64,000 nucleotides of DNA from a virus, in IMG/VR virus record IMGVR_UViG_3300037112_000155, positions 1 through 64,000 of that record. One strand, 5' to 3'. Position 1 is the first letter of the stretch; each line of letters opens with the position of its first letter. The notes under the pieces were generated by a model. The model ran no database searches and was not told where the DNA came from. It was given only the letters and a program-made list of their open reading frames with translations. The position numbers and the translations under genes were made by a program. Of the stretch, positions 1 through 9,779 are shown piece by piece.

Positions 1-4
1 ACTC

Positions 5-532
5 TTAGGCGACCTCAAAACCGGCCGCGAGTTGAATGTCGAGAACCTTGGTCAGGGTGACCTGGGGTGGAACCACGTAGCGGACCAGCAGGTTGGCTGC
101 GTCAAAAGCACCCAGCTGCCCGGCAATGCCGGTGGAACCGATGGCCAACTCCGACAGCGGGATCCAGGTCGAGCGATTGGACTCGACCCCTACCGTCTTC
201 GAAAACCGGGTCCAGGTACTGCCTCCATCGCAGCTGATCTCGAACCCACCGCTCATCTCTGGCCGGGTCGGGGTGTAGACGTCCCCGAGATAAGGCCACT
301 CGTTCTGTACGGCCGGAACATCGGAGCCCACGAGGTAGAAGCCCACACTGATCAGGGTTTCGAAGGTCCCGTTGATGGCGGCGGAGGTTTGCAGGCTGAT
401 TGCCTGGCCGTCGGTCGTAGTGCCGGGGAAGATGATGGGGAAGGTCAGGCCTGTGCTGACCCACGCCGTGCCGTCATATCCCTGGATCAGGGTGCCGTTC
501 TGCCGCCAGATGAGATAGAAAGGATTCGTCAT
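5..532 (-). CDS. Hypothetical virion protein, last gene of the baseplate/fibre cluster
   Basis: 175 aa. I do not recognise a family. The sequence is rich in Thr, Val, Gly and aromatic residues, with few charged residues and no membrane segment, as in beta-structured tail-fibre or baseplate accessory proteins. Its ATG overlaps the stop of the upstream gene as TAATG (at 530-534), so the two are probably translationally coupled. It is the most promoter-distal gene of the baseplate cluster visible here; the operon may continue beyond the left edge. A structural role is inferred from position only. Confidence 0.75.
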   Translation of the reverse strand: MTNPFYLIWRQNGTLIQGYDGTAWVSTGLTFPIIFPGTTTDGQAISLQTSAAINGTFETLISVGFYLVGSDVPAVQNEWPYLGDVYTPTRPEMSGGFEISCDGGSTWTRFSKTVGVESNRSTWIPLSELAIGSTGIAGQLGAFDAANLLVRYVVPPQVTLTKVLDIQLAAGFEVA

Positions 533-2097
533 TAGATTGATTCAGTCCCATCCGGAGCGTAGTAACGGACGACGGCGATAGTGCCCATGGGAAGCACGGA
601 GTTCACTTTGGCTGCGACGACGCTGCGGGTCATTGAATCCAGGATGCTCGTGGGCAGGTACACTACCAAAGCTGCGCCGATTGGATAGGGTCGACCGTCG
701 AGGTAGCCGAGGTCCCAGAAGTTGTCCGCCTCCGGAATGCTTTGGTACCGCGGCGCCAGTCCTCCGCCGCGAACGCGCGCGTCGGTGACCGTGAAAGAGG
801 ATGTGCCAAAAGCGGCGCCTGCCACCATCTGGCCAAAGACCAGAGGCGAAGTCGTCACCCAGTTGGGCGGCGCAGGGTCATTGGTCTGCCCGGCTACCGC
901 ATTGCCGGCGCTGTCGAAGATCTGGTGATAAATCACCCGGAACGGATCGCTGTCGGTGCGGTAGTAGAACTTGATGCTGCAGTTCTTCACGGCCGGGTTG
1001 GTGACTGGATTGACGTCGAGCGCAGTGTAGAGAACGTCCGGCTCCTCGTAGGAATAGAACGCATACACGATGTCGGTCGGATCGAGTGCCGGCAGTACCT
1101 TGACCCTCGCATTGACCGAATCGAAGTCCTGGATCTGCTGCCGCTTCCAGGGATAGAGAGTGCCTCGGTAGGTCGGCTGGGCAACTCCCTGCGGAGTGTC
1201 CGGCGCCGAACCATCGAGCGCATACTTGATGGCGTTCGTGGAATCGAAGACGACAATGTCGGGATACGGCTTTCGCGCATCGGTGTAGATGTGCTTGCGA
1301 TCAAACTCAACCAGGTGGGAGCTGAGGATCCTGCCGGGCACCCAGGAGCCCATCTGGTACGGCCGCATCGGCGTGAAGATCTGAGTCATATACTCCGGCG
1401 CGGGCGCGGTGAGCGCGAAGCGCACGCGGGGATACCAGGGCAGGTACGAGGGGGCGATATAGGGCACCAGTGCCTGGAACCCGTTCTGCGCAGTGAAGCG
1501 CACGGCGTACGCCAGCCGGTTGGCTACCTGCAGCAACTGACTGGTGAACAGGTAAGTCGTCGGCGAGGTCGAATAGAGGTTCGTCAACAGCACCGGGGCA
1601 TACTGCAAAAGGACTACCTGCACCGTGTTGGCTGCGTCGACGTAACGGACCTGGTAGGCGCCGCCGGACGGATCGCTTGCAGGCATGTCATGGAACATCT
1701 GACTGCCCAGGACCAGCACCGGTGCCGTGACCACATTGTTCTGCGCGTCCAGGATGGTCGCGCCGGCCACATTCTGGCCGAAAGAGTGGGTACAGTAGAG
1801 GGGTGTGCCGTCGACGGCGAAACGGTTGGTGATCTGGAAGAACTGGTTCTGGACCAGGTAATTGATGTCCCCTGAGATCAGCACGGACTGGTTCACATCC
1901 GGCGCGGTAAAATCCGGATCGGTTGCCAGAGTTCCGGATGCCTTCCAGATGCCGAGCGAACCTTGCAGATGGGGCGTATTGACCACATCCACCAGGTCAT
2001 TCGGCGTGGCCTGGCTGGCAGCGACCTGTGCGATCGCCACCGCCCGCGACGGGATCTGGCGTGCGTAATAGAACTCTTGAATTCCTCTGGGGGCCAT
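532..2097 (-). CDS. Hypothetical baseplate/tail structural protein
   Basis: 521 aa. No named domain is recognised. The protein is beta-rich with many Tyr, Pro and Val residues and has no signal peptide or transmembrane segment. The C-terminal part (YDGRPYPIG-type segments, about residues 440-500) looks like a globular virion domain. It lies in an uninterrupted minus-strand run downstream of the gp25-like and J-like baseplate genes and is coupled to the next gene by a TAATG overlap. The most likely role is a wedge-associated or fibre-connector protein. Function is inferred from position. Confidence 0.8.
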   Translation of the reverse strand: MAPRGIQEFYYARQIPSRAVAIAQVAASQATPNDLVDVVNTPHLQGSLGIWKASGTLATDPDFTAPDVNQSVLISGDINYLVQNQFFQITNRFAVDGTPLYCTHSFGQNVAGATILDAQNNVVTAPVLVLGSQMFHDMPASDPSGGAYQVRYVDAANTVQVVLLQYAPVLLTNLYSTSPTTYLFTSQLLQVANRLAYAVRFTAQNGFQALVPYIAPSYLPWYPRVRFALTAPAPEYMTQIFTPMRPYQMGSWVPGRILSSHLVEFDRKHIYTDARKPYPDIVVFDSTNAIKYALDGSAPDTPQGVAQPTYRGTLYPWKRQQIQDFDSVNARVKVLPALDPTDIVYAFYSYEEPDVLYTALDVNPVTNPAVKNCSIKFYYRTDSDPFRVIYHQIFDSAGNAVAGQTNDPAPPNWVTTSPLVFGQMVAGAAFGTSSFTVTDARVRGGGLAPRYQSIPEADNFWDLGYLDGRPYPIGAALVVYLPTSILDSMTRSVVAAKVNSVLPMGTIAVVRYYAPDGTESI

Positions 2098-2114
2098 GAT
2101 TATTCCTCAGCGCC

Positions 2115-3767
2115 TTAGGCGCCGACCCTCCATGTAAGCGCGAAGATGTTCGCAATCATCGGATTGCCGGTGTCGACTTCGCCTGGGATTCCTGCGCCGA
2201 CGTTGTTCCAGGCCCCGCAGTACACCTGACCCGGTACAACGGTGACGCCATCTGGCCCAATGTTCATCGCAACATGAATGTTGTTGTAGGTGGTGCCGTG
2301 GCCCATGCCCAACCCGATCGACGGGGATCCGAGGAAGTTGGTGTAACCGAAGTTGACATTGGGCAGCGGAACGAACTGCCCGCTGCGGGTTGTGCCCGCT
2401 CCGACCGCAACCTCAATTGCATTGGTCCCGTTCGGCGCAAACCGAAGGATGAGCCACTTCATCGAGCTGCCTGAACCGCCTGCGACCGTCACACTTGAAA
2501 GCGAAAGGCTCGTGGTGCCGTGAGGATTTGTCGTGCCATCCTTCTGGTTGACGTGATCGATCAGGACCTGAGCCATGCTCATCATCCCGTGGAGAGGGCC
2601 GGTGAAGGTGAGGGGAGTTCCACCAGGCGCAGCGACCAGGCTGGCCAACAGGGCGCTGAAAACGTCGCCACCGTGTTCGAGACCGGCCTTGTAGACGCCG
2701 TTCTCATTCACCGCATAGGCAGGGTCATTGGCGCTGGCGACGAAGGTGCCCGCGCTCTGGTTGACGGAGAAACCGCCAGAGTCCGCATTGACCTGGGGAG
2801 GATGGGATGTCGAGAGCCCCAGCGCCTGGCCAACGTGGCTGGCAGGAGCAGCTCCTACGTCCGCGGCCGTGGGCATGGGGTGGACTCCCCCTCCCAGCGG
2901 ACGATTGATATGTGAGGCGATCCGGAGATCGGCATCGTTCGCTGTCGCGCGTACACCTTCCAGTGCGGCCTCACCGGTCTGATGAGTTGGGGTATGCACG
3001 ATCTTGGCGTTTGAAATCCCGCCTGGATCCGCCCCAATGGAGTAGTTGCCGCTTCCATCCGGCACTGGAGCGCGGACACTGGCATCGACCACTGAGACGG
3101 CCAAGGGTGTGCGCGCATCGCCCAGGCGAGGATCGTCGGAGGCTACGGCTCGCCCGGAAGAGGTACCAGTGGTCAGGAGCACAGGACCGGCCTGCTTCGC
3201 GGTGGCAAGTGCCTGGGGCTTGACGCTCGTCGTACTGGCGAGGGTCAGAACGCCGCCCGAAGAGGTGAAGGTGAACAGAACGACCGGAGCCGTATTGACC
3301 TCGAACTGCGTGGTGGGGTTGAGCGGAGTCGCCGAGGTGTCGACGTTCGACAGCTGCAACACCAGCTCGCCCATCTGCGCCGTAGGTTCGCCCGTGCCGG
3401 CGTCGACCAGGGAAGAGTCGTCAGCATTGGTCCGGATCACCAACTGCCAGTTCAGAAAGACCTGAGTCTGACCGGTCGTGAGGGTGACCGGCGCGGCTTC
3501 CCCGGAGGCAAGCACTTCCCAGCGGCCGCGGACAAACACCAGCATGGGCAACAGGGAATTGGTCGGCACAAAGCTGATGGTGCTGGACACGATTGTCGGC
3601 GTGACATTGAACGTCGCGCCTTCCTGGTAGATTGCATCCAGGTCGAACGTGACGAGGTTGTCACTGGCGTCAACGCCGTGAGTAATCGCCTGGAGCTTGT
3701 TCAGCTCGCGACCTTGGAGAATACGATCGCCAATCCAGTAGATATAGCGGTACCGGGCCGGATTCAT
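2115..3767 (-). CDS. Tail-fibre-like protein with DARTP and DVGAAP repeats
   Basis: 550 aa. The N-terminus (about residues 5-30, with W-I-G-D-R and Q-G-R-E-L-N-K-L-Q) resembles the attachment region of phage tail proteins that begin with a R-E-L-n-x-L-Q helix. The middle holds DPRLGDARTP (about residue 215) and TAADVGAAPASH (about residue 305); both are short motifs common in phage side-tail-fibre shafts. The C-terminal third is Gly/Asn-rich and beta-structured, as expected for a receptor-binding or capping region. It follows the baseplate genes. A fibre or fibre-adaptor role is likely; the receptor is unknown. Confidence 0.8.
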   Translation of the reverse strand: MNPARYRYIYWIGDRILQGRELNKLQAITHGVDASDNLVTFDLDAIYQEGATFNVTPTIVSSTISFVPTNSLLPMLVFVRGRWEVLASGEAAPVTLTTGQTQVFLNWQLVIRTNADDSSLVDAGTGEPTAQMGELVLQLSNVDTSATPLNPTTQFEVNTAPVVLFTFTSSGGVLTLASTTSVKPQALATAKQAGPVLLTTGTSSGRAVASDDPRLGDARTPLAVSVVDASVRAPVPDGSGNYSIGADPGGISNAKIVHTPTHQTGEAALEGVRATANDADLRIASHINRPLGGGVHPMPTAADVGAAPASHVGQALGLSTSHPPQVNADSGGFSVNQSAGTFVASANDPAYAVNENGVYKAGLEHGGDVFSALLASLVAAPGGTPLTFTGPLHGMMSMAQVLIDHVNQKDGTTNPHGTTSLSLSSVTVAGGSGSSMKWLILRFAPNGTNAIEVAVGAGTTRSGQFVPLPNVNFGYTNFLGSPSIGLGMGHGTTYNNIHVAMNIGPDGVTVVPGQVYCGAWNNVGAGIPGEVDTGNPMIANIFALTWRVGA

Positions 3768-3776
3768 GGGGAGTCC

Positions 3777-6233
3777 TTAGAAGATGGGGGTATTGCCTGG
3801 CTGGTAGCCGAGGCGGTAAACGTTGAGCCGGCCATTCGTGGCGTTGTTGAGGATCAACCAGGGGTTGTCCTCAATCGCCGGAGGTGTGGCCATCTGCAGC
3901 AGGATCGTGTTGGATTCGACATTGCTGTCGAGAACCTGCAGCTGAAGAGTGACCCGCTGCAGAAAGGTCAGGAAGTAGGAACCGATGGTCGAGATTGTCG
4001 GCAGCGGCTGGGCAAAGACCAACGCCACGACGACGCCATCGAAGCTCGAAGAGGTGTAATTGTTCCCGTGCTGATCCATGGCCTGGATCGGGTTCAGACC
4101 CCAGGACGTACGCAGACCGTTGGTCTTGTAGTTCGGGTGGCCGGGAGTTCCGGAAGTCGTCCAGGCGATCTCGCCAGCGGCAGTGTCCGCGCCCACTTTC
4201 CCGAACAGGGCATTGTTGTTGAAATCCAAGTACACCGTGCTCAACCAGTCGGTGCCGTCGAAGACCTGCGAGATGGGAATTCCCTCAGGCAGAACGATCG
4301 TGTCGTTGGCAATGGTCGTGAGCCTGAGCCCCGCCAGGTCGCCGCTGGCAGCAATGGGCGGAATGTACATGCCCCAATCCGGCGAGGGCGTGAAGACCAT
4401 GCTGACTGCGCCGTCGGCGCCTGTCGTCACGATCACATCTTCGGTGTTTGGATCCTGGTAGTTGATCGACCCGGACCAAGTCTCGGGATCAACCACCACC
4501 TTCATCCTCACGTTCGGAACGGTCTCGCCGTTCAGCGGACCGTACGCGGTCGCGCTCAGCAGGGCATAGTCCCCGTTGAAGTAGACCGGGCCGTACGCGA
4601 CCATGTCGATCACCGAGGAGTACGTTGCGGGGATGTCAATCAATGGCTTGTCGCAGGAAAGCGCGACGGAGATCGGTGCGAGCCGCCGGTGCTGCAGATA
4701 CACAAAGCCTTCGGCAAGCCCGGAGAACGCCGGGTTGAGATCCGGAGGAAGTTGGCGGGTCTGACTTACGGTCTCGTAGAGAACAGCCACCGCTGGGTCG
4801 CAGATCGCATAGACAGGCTCGCCCGTAACGCCGGGTGCTCCGCGAACGACCATCGTGCCTTCGTCGAAGTTGTAGGTGAAGTCCGTGCAGCCGCCGTGGG
4901 CGATGGACGGGCCGTGGTCGACGTACACGTTCTGGATCGAGAACACAGGGTAGATCGGCAGACTGAAGTAATCCGTTCCCGACCCGCTCAACACGCCCAA
5001 CAACACCGGCAGCTGAGCCTGAGGCTGGCTCAGGGTGATGGTGCGGGTGCGGCGGTTCAGCTGGAACTGCAAGCCATTCGCATCGAACTGACTGCCTGCC
5101 TGGTAGCGATAGTTGGTTGCGATCGAGTAGAAACCGTTCGAATCGCGCTGCCATGTGCCCACGAAGACAGGAGCCGGCCACGCTGGAGTCTGCTGCAGAA
5201 CATGCTGAGTGGCGTAGCCGGACAGGAACTCCAGCATGGAAGAACCCGGCAGGAAGTAGCGCACCGGTCCGTCGAAATAGGTACCATCCTCGATGTTGAG
5301 GAAAACGGACTCTTCGATCTCGGTCAGACCCAGCGGCTTGAGATCGTCATTGTCCCCGATCCCGTCGATGAACTTGTCGAAGCCGACGGCATTGACATCG
5401 GTGTCCCAGCGGGTCGGTACGATTGTGCCGGCATTGATCTCTGTTTCATCCCGCCAGCGATACTCGCCGACGATGAAACCGGGAATGGTTCTGGAGACCC
5501 TGCGGTTTGCCGACAACAAACGCGCGCTCTGCTTCAGCATCTGATCCTGCCGCAGCAAGTAGGCCGACGCGCTCGGCAGAATGCCGGCGGCTGTCGAAGG
5601 AATGGCCGAGCTGTCCCCTGCCTGATAGGCAAAGAAGTTGCTCGTGTGGATCTGCCAGTCGGTCAACTCCGCCAGGTCGCCCGCGGGGATCGTCAATTGC
5701 ACGTCCATCCGCAGTGCGTGCGCGACTCCGGAGCTGATCGCAGCCTGCGGAACGATGAAGGCTGCTCCCATGACACCAAAGGAAGTCTGCCAGCTGGGAT
5801 TGGAACTGAGGGCCGGAGTTCCGAACGAGACCAACAAACCGTTGGTCAGGTCGTTACCTGCGCCGAAGAAGACGATGTTGCCGCGGCTCCGCCATGCGAT
5901 GTTCGGCCTGATGACATCATCCACGGCCAAAGGAGCGGTCAAGCCGGTGACCCCGGTCAGGCTCTGGCTGGTCAGGCCGGTATAGGTGATGGTCATCGTG
6001 TCATGACCACCCTGGGTCACGATCGCCGAGCCCGCTTCCGGGAACTCAAAGGTCTGATTGGTGACGATGGTGGCGGCGCCGCTGGCGGCCGCGGTGCGCA
6101 CGGTGGCGGTGTAAGGGTCTCCCAGGTACAGCGAACCCGTCTGGGGCCCGCCTGCAAGCGCACAGAGAAATCGCTTGGGCGTGTTCACCGTCACTGCGTT
6201 GCGAAGCTGGGAGTCGAGATAAAAGCCAATCAT
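3777..6233 (-). CDS. Large hypothetical baseplate/tail protein
   Basis: 818 aa from the ATG at 6233. That start gives the same TAATG overlap with the upstream stop that recurs through this operon; an in-frame start 12 bp upstream (6245) is possible but less likely. No family is recognised. The protein is beta-rich with no transmembrane helix, and the region around residues 440-640 looks like repeated Ig-like or jelly-roll strands (Y-F-N-G-D-Y-A-L-L and similar). Its size and place between a baseplate component and the fibre-like gene suggest a large baseplate-periphery or fibre-network protein. Confidence 0.78.
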   Translation of the reverse strand: MIGFYLDSQLRNAVTVNTPKRFLCALAGGPQTGSLYLGDPYTATVRTAAASGAATIVTNQTFEFPEAGSAIVTQGGHDTMTITYTGLTSQSLTGVTGLTAPLAVDDVIRPNIAWRSRGNIVFFGAGNDLTNGLLVSFGTPALSSNPSWQTSFGVMGAAFIVPQAAISSGVAHALRMDVQLTIPAGDLAELTDWQIHTSNFFAYQAGDSSAIPSTAAGILPSASAYLLRQDQMLKQSARLLSANRRVSRTIPGFIVGEYRWRDETEINAGTIVPTRWDTDVNAVGFDKFIDGIGDNDDLKPLGLTEIEESVFLNIEDGTYFDGPVRYFLPGSSMLEFLSGYATQHVLQQTPAWPAPVFVGTWQRDSNGFYSIATNYRYQAGSQFDANGLQFQLNRRTRTITLSQPQAQLPVLLGVLSGSGTDYFSLPIYPVFSIQNVYVDHGPSIAHGGCTDFTYNFDEGTMVVRGAPGVTGEPVYAICDPAVAVLYETVSQTRQLPPDLNPAFSGLAEGFVYLQHRRLAPISVALSCDKPLIDIPATYSSVIDMVAYGPVYFNGDYALLSATAYGPLNGETVPNVRMKVVVDPETWSGSINYQDPNTEDVIVTTGADGAVSMVFTPSPDWGMYIPPIAASGDLAGLRLTTIANDTIVLPEGIPISQVFDGTDWLSTVYLDFNNNALFGKVGADTAAGEIAWTTSGTPGHPNYKTNGLRTSWGLNPIQAMDQHGNNYTSSSFDGVVVALVFAQPLPTISTIGSYFLTFLQRVTLQLQVLDSNVESNTILLQMATPPAIEDNPWLILNNATNGRLNVYRLGYQPGNTPIF

Positions 6234-7021
6234 TATTCCGCCCAATACGAGGGGTCTGCTGTCATGACCACCTGGAGTGCTTCCCGCAGTTGGTAAGCCA
6301 GCACGTTGTTCGAACCGACGCCGATAGTAGCCAGGGCGGGTTCGGTCAATCCGAAGAGGCCAACCTGGGTACAGACCAGGTTGAAAGGCAGCACGAGATA
6401 CTGATAGGAGATCGCCAGACCTGCCGCCGGGTTCGCGTGCAGGATCAGTTCGCCGGTCTCGCCGTAAAGCAGGTAGTCGCCGGGTGCGTTGTTGAAGGCC
6501 ACGGATGCTTCGAGGACGCTGGAGTGAACCAGCATCTGATCATTCGAGATGACCGCCTCACCGACCACCGTATGAATGTTGCTCTGCCTCGCCAGTTGGA
6601 GCGCGGGGCCATCCTCAGTCAGCAGCAGGGCCGTGACTCCGGGGATGCTGTTCAGATCCCGGACCACATCGCTCAACAGGCGCCACTCCCAGTAATTGTC
6701 CACGGCCATAGTGACAGTGGGAATCTGGCGGGTCACTCCAAGTGTCAGGACGGTCACCAGGCCGATCGATGAGGCGATGGCCAGGGTTGGGTCCGTCGAG
6801 GCGATCGAGATCCCCTCAGACTGTGCCAGGCCCAGCTGCAGGCACAACTCATCCTGTGTGCCTTCATAGCTGTGATCCCGGCGGCGAGTGGTGGCCTGAT
6901 AGGAGCGCGCGAGAAACGTGGCTGCCTTCTCGCCGGGGAACCGGGACAGTCCCAGGTTCAGAGCGGCGAGGTCCGCATAGGTCAGGCTGTTGACGAGTTG
7001 GAGTTGGCTGGTCGAGTTCAT
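6233..7021 (-). CDS. Hypothetical baseplate-associated protein
   Basis: 262 aa using the ATG at 7021, which overlaps the stop of the upstream gene as TAATG. A longer reading to 7135 would run 38 codons into that gene and is rejected. N-terminal residues 1-60 are helical and include F-P-G-E-K-A-A-T-F-L-A-R; the remainder alternates helix and strand. No known domain was identified. Tight packing between two baseplate-region genes suggests a structural or assembly role. Confidence 0.75.
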   Translation of the reverse strand: MNSTSQLQLVNSLTYADLAALNLGLSRFPGEKAATFLARSYQATTRRRDHSYEGTQDELCLQLGLAQSEGISIASTDPTLAIASSIGLVTVLTLGVTRQIPTVTMAVDNYWEWRLLSDVVRDLNSIPGVTALLLTEDGPALQLARQSNIHTVVGEAVISNDQMLVHSSVLEASVAFNNAPGDYLLYGETGELILHANPAAGLAISYQYLVLPFNLVCTQVGLFGLTEPALATIGVGSNNVLAYQLREALQVVMTADPSYWAE

Positions 7022-8565
7022 TACTGGTACTGAACCGTGTCGTACGTGTCTGTCAGGTAAAGCATCCGGTTGGCGGCGTCGAGAAGATACGCATCGTAGC
7101 GAACCTTCAGCGGCACCAGGTAATCGCCTGTCCATGCCCAGAGTTGTTCAAGGGCGTCGAAGGCCAGGCCCTGAATCCCGGGAAGAATGCCGGAGAGATC
7201 GAAGGAAGCTCCTGTTGGTGCTGCGAAGTTCGGGTACGGGAAGTTGTCGGCCGTCAAGACGCCGTCCGTTCCCATGCACTCAATAGTGATTACATAGGTG
7301 CCGGTCTGTACCAAAGGAATGGACAGCGGGATGGGCTTTCCACCTTGCCATCCAGCCGCTCCGGTATAGGCCGCAAGCGATCCATCGGGCATCAGCACAA
7401 AGTCATTGCCCTGGGGATCCTCGATCAGATACCGCCAGTGGGAAAGATTGGAGGCGCCGCCGTAGTCCACCGGCCGCAGAGCCACGTAACGAACCGCTCC
7501 GTTGTGAACGACGTCGTAACTGACGTCCAGGCCATAGAGGGGTTCCCGGGTCATCGCCGTCACATTCAACTTGGGCGGCAGGGGCTCGCGGCGATCGAAG
7601 TAAGTCACATTCGCGCCGGCCGCTGCGAACATGCCCCAGGTGTGAGGCTCTACGCAAAGTGCGTTGAAAGGTACGCTCATTGCGTAGGATTGCGCATACT
7701 CGAGGGTGCTGAAGTTGTCCATCATGAACAGTTCCTTCAGCAGGTTCTCGCTTGCAGAGACCGCCCAATAGCGATCGAACAGCACGTCCCGGAACACGGG
7801 GTGAGTGTAAGGCCGGTCCGCATCCAGCACCGCCGGCATATTGACCGGTAGCTGCCAGCAACGCAGGCGGACTCCCGCGGGGAGACCGCGGATCACCACG
7901 GACGTGACGTTCTGCCAGATCTTGGCGCCGGTGAAGATACCTTCGTCCGCCTGGCTAATCGTCTCGCTGGCGCCGGTCTGTTGCGATGCCCAAACAGGTT
8001 TCGGAAACTGGTCGCCCTGGACGAAGATGTCCAGTGCCATGTGGTTGCCCTCGATGCCTTCGGCCCAGAAGGTCAGGCGATTGGGGACCGCCAGGGCAAA
8101 GGGTCCGACGTCGTGCATATCCCACACCAGGCTGGTGGCGTCGCCTGTCCCTGTGATATCGAATAGGATCGGACTGGTGAATGCAACGCGGGACCGTGCC
8201 GTATCTTCGAGCATCGCACTTGGTACCGGCAGACGGTCGTCGTAGGGCTTCAGGATGGTCGAACTGGTTCCGGTAATTCCGGTCACCAGGTCAAGCGTGG
8301 CCTGGTCGGATCCCAGCACGAACTCGTTCGGAATCGCGATGGCATAGTAAGACCCGCCGTTGTCCAGTCCGGACGGACAAGTCGCCAGAAGGAGAGCCGC
8401 CAGTTCCCGTTCAATCCTCTGCTGGGAATCATCGAGTGCCATGGCCGCCGTGTTCAGCAGCTGCGCATCGATCGTGTAAGGTTCTTCCCGGACACGCTGA
8501 TCTGCCGCATCAAAGTAGTTGAGCAGCACCTGGGTGCGGTGCGATCTGTAAAAAGCCGTGGACAT
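7021..8565 (-). CDS. Hypothetical baseplate structural protein
   Basis: 514 aa. It starts 3 bp after the stop of the J-like gene. The N-terminus is helical and polar (residues 1-70, including D-D-S-Q-Q-R-I-E-R-E-L-A-A-L), followed by a long beta-rich body with several W and Y residues. It occupies the slot directly after baseplate J, where contractile-tail phages often place the gpI-like or tail-fibre-attachment protein. I cannot see a diagnostic gpI motif, so this stays a positional hypothesis. Confidence 0.8.
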   Translation of the reverse strand: MSTAFYRSHRTQVLLNYFDAADQRVREEPYTIDAQLLNTAAMALDDSQQRIERELAALLLATCPSGLDNGGSYYAIAIPNEFVLGSDQATLDLVTGITGTSSTILKPYDDRLPVPSAMLEDTARSRVAFTSPILFDITGTGDATSLVWDMHDVGPFALAVPNRLTFWAEGIEGNHMALDIFVQGDQFPKPVWASQQTGASETISQADEGIFTGAKIWQNVTSVVIRGLPAGVRLRCWQLPVNMPAVLDADRPYTHPVFRDVLFDRYWAVSASENLLKELFMMDNFSTLEYAQSYAMSVPFNALCVEPHTWGMFAAAGANVTYFDRREPLPPKLNVTAMTREPLYGLDVSYDVVHNGAVRYVALRPVDYGGASNLSHWRYLIEDPQGNDFVLMPDGSLAAYTGAAGWQGGKPIPLSIPLVQTGTYVITIECMGTDGVLTADNFPYPNFAAPTGASFDLSGILPGIQGLAFDALEQLWAWTGDYLVPLKVRYDAYLLDAANRMLYLTDTYDTVQYQ

Positions 8566-8567
8566 GG

Positions 8568-9779
8568 TTAGGAAGCCTGTGCCAGGTTGACTGGGTTCGA
8601 GATCGAGGTCTCGACAACGATGCGCTCACCGTTCTTAGGGGTGTAATTCCCGACCAGATAGCGCGAGTAACGTGTACCGTCGGCCCGGCTGCGCCAGATG
8701 AAGATCTGATTGATCGGCGCATCCGGCTGCCCGATGTCGAGGATGTTGGTGCTTGACGACTGAATCGCGTCTGCCAGGGCATTGATGACCAATGCCTGGC
8801 CTTGGGCCGAGTTGAGATTGTTGATGTAGTTCTGTGCGGCCGTCGTCGCCGTCGAGATGGCGTTCTGTTGATCTCCCGCAGTCGCCGTGCTGGCAAAGGT
8901 CACCGTAGTCGAGAACGAGATGCCGATCAGGTCCGGCTGGATGGCGGAACCCGAGAGAGGGTACGCCGTGATGTCGTCCATCTGTCCTTGCACCAGCGCC
9001 AGAAGCGACGGAGGAACGACGGGCGAGATGCCGTAGACGTAGCAGAGGAAGGTCCCGGCCAGACGGTCGAATACGCAGTCCTGGATTCCAGGTACAGCAA
9101 GTACAGCGAGGCGCAAATCAGCCTCTGCTGCTCCGCCGTGCGATTGGAGCCGTAGGCTGATACGGTACCGGTAGTCATCGTCGGTCTCGACATCGCGGCC
9201 CCCGATCAGTCCATAGTTGTTGGTGACCAGCAGCGAACTGTAACGCGAGTCCGCGTAGTTGGTGAAGTTGTGGGCTTGGAAGACGCCTTCCGCGGCATTG
9301 CCGGAGGCCCCGACCTGCTGGCTCTGAACGGCAAAGGATACGGTGGTCTGCGAGGCCTGGCAGGTGACTTGAGTGGCAGTGACCACGATCTGGCCAGAGA
9401 CCCCAGCTGTGGTGTAGATCTGCGTGCCGGCGGGGATGATGATGTCCTGGCCGCTGTTGATCGAACCGAAGGTCCCACGGGCAACATAGAACTCGAAGTT
9501 GTCGTCGAGCGCCGAGCTGTTCACATCGAGGCGCTGCAACCGCGGCATGTTGAACATCTGGCCGAAGTCGTCGAGGCTGGTCTTGGTGGCGTAGGGCAGC
9601 AGCTTCTGGGCAATGGCGACGAAGCTCTTGGCTTCCGACAATCCCTGCTGGTTGCCGACCGCGTCGCAGAAGGCCCGCGCTTTGCCGCCGGCGGACGTGT
9701 TCTGGATACCAGTCTGCTGCAGGGCCGCAAGGATGTTGGCCTGGTAGGTGGTGGGAGAGGTGGGAGTCTGGACGGACAT
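8568..9779 (-). CDS. Baseplate J-like wedge protein
   Basis: 403 aa. The order of segments matches the Baseplate_J (Mu gp47 / P2 gpJ / T4 gp6-like) family: helical N-terminus, a beta-domain with P-A-G-T-Q-I-Y (about residue 118), then E-T-D-D-D-Y-R-Y-R-I (about residue 200), G-G-A-A-E-A-D-L-R-L-A-V-L-A-V-P-G-I (about residues 215-235) and a C-terminal region with repeated beta/alpha elements. The D-x-x-Y-R-x-R followed by A-V-x-G-V/I-x-x-x-x-V pattern is characteristic. These proteins form the wedge ring around the baseplate hub. It directly follows the gp25-like gene, the canonical order. Confidence 0.92.
   Translation of the reverse strand: MSVQTPTSPTTYQANILAALQQTGIQNTSAGGKARAFCDAVGNQQGLSEAKSFVAIAQKLLPYATKTSLDDFGQMFNMPRLQRLDVNSSALDDNFEFYVARGTFGSINSGQDIIIPAGTQIYTTAGVSGQIVVTATQVTCQASQTTVSFAVQSQQVGASGNAAEGVFQAHNFTNYADSRYSSLLVTNNYGLIGGRDVETDDDYRYRISLRLQSHGGAAEADLRLAVLAVPGIQDCVFDRLAGTFLCYVYGISPVVPPSLLALVQGQMDDITAYPLSGSAIQPDLIGISFSTTVTFASTATAGDQQNAISTATTAAQNYINNLNSAQGQALVINALADAIQSSSTNILDIGQPDAPINQIFIWRSRADGTRYSRYLVGNYTPKNGERIVVETSISNPVNLAQAS

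Noticed and set aside
3678-6296. 872-codon open frame on the plus strand
   Set aside because: It lies wholly opposite a good minus-strand structural gene, is Arg/Gly/Asp-rich without domain features, and arises from high GC at third positions.
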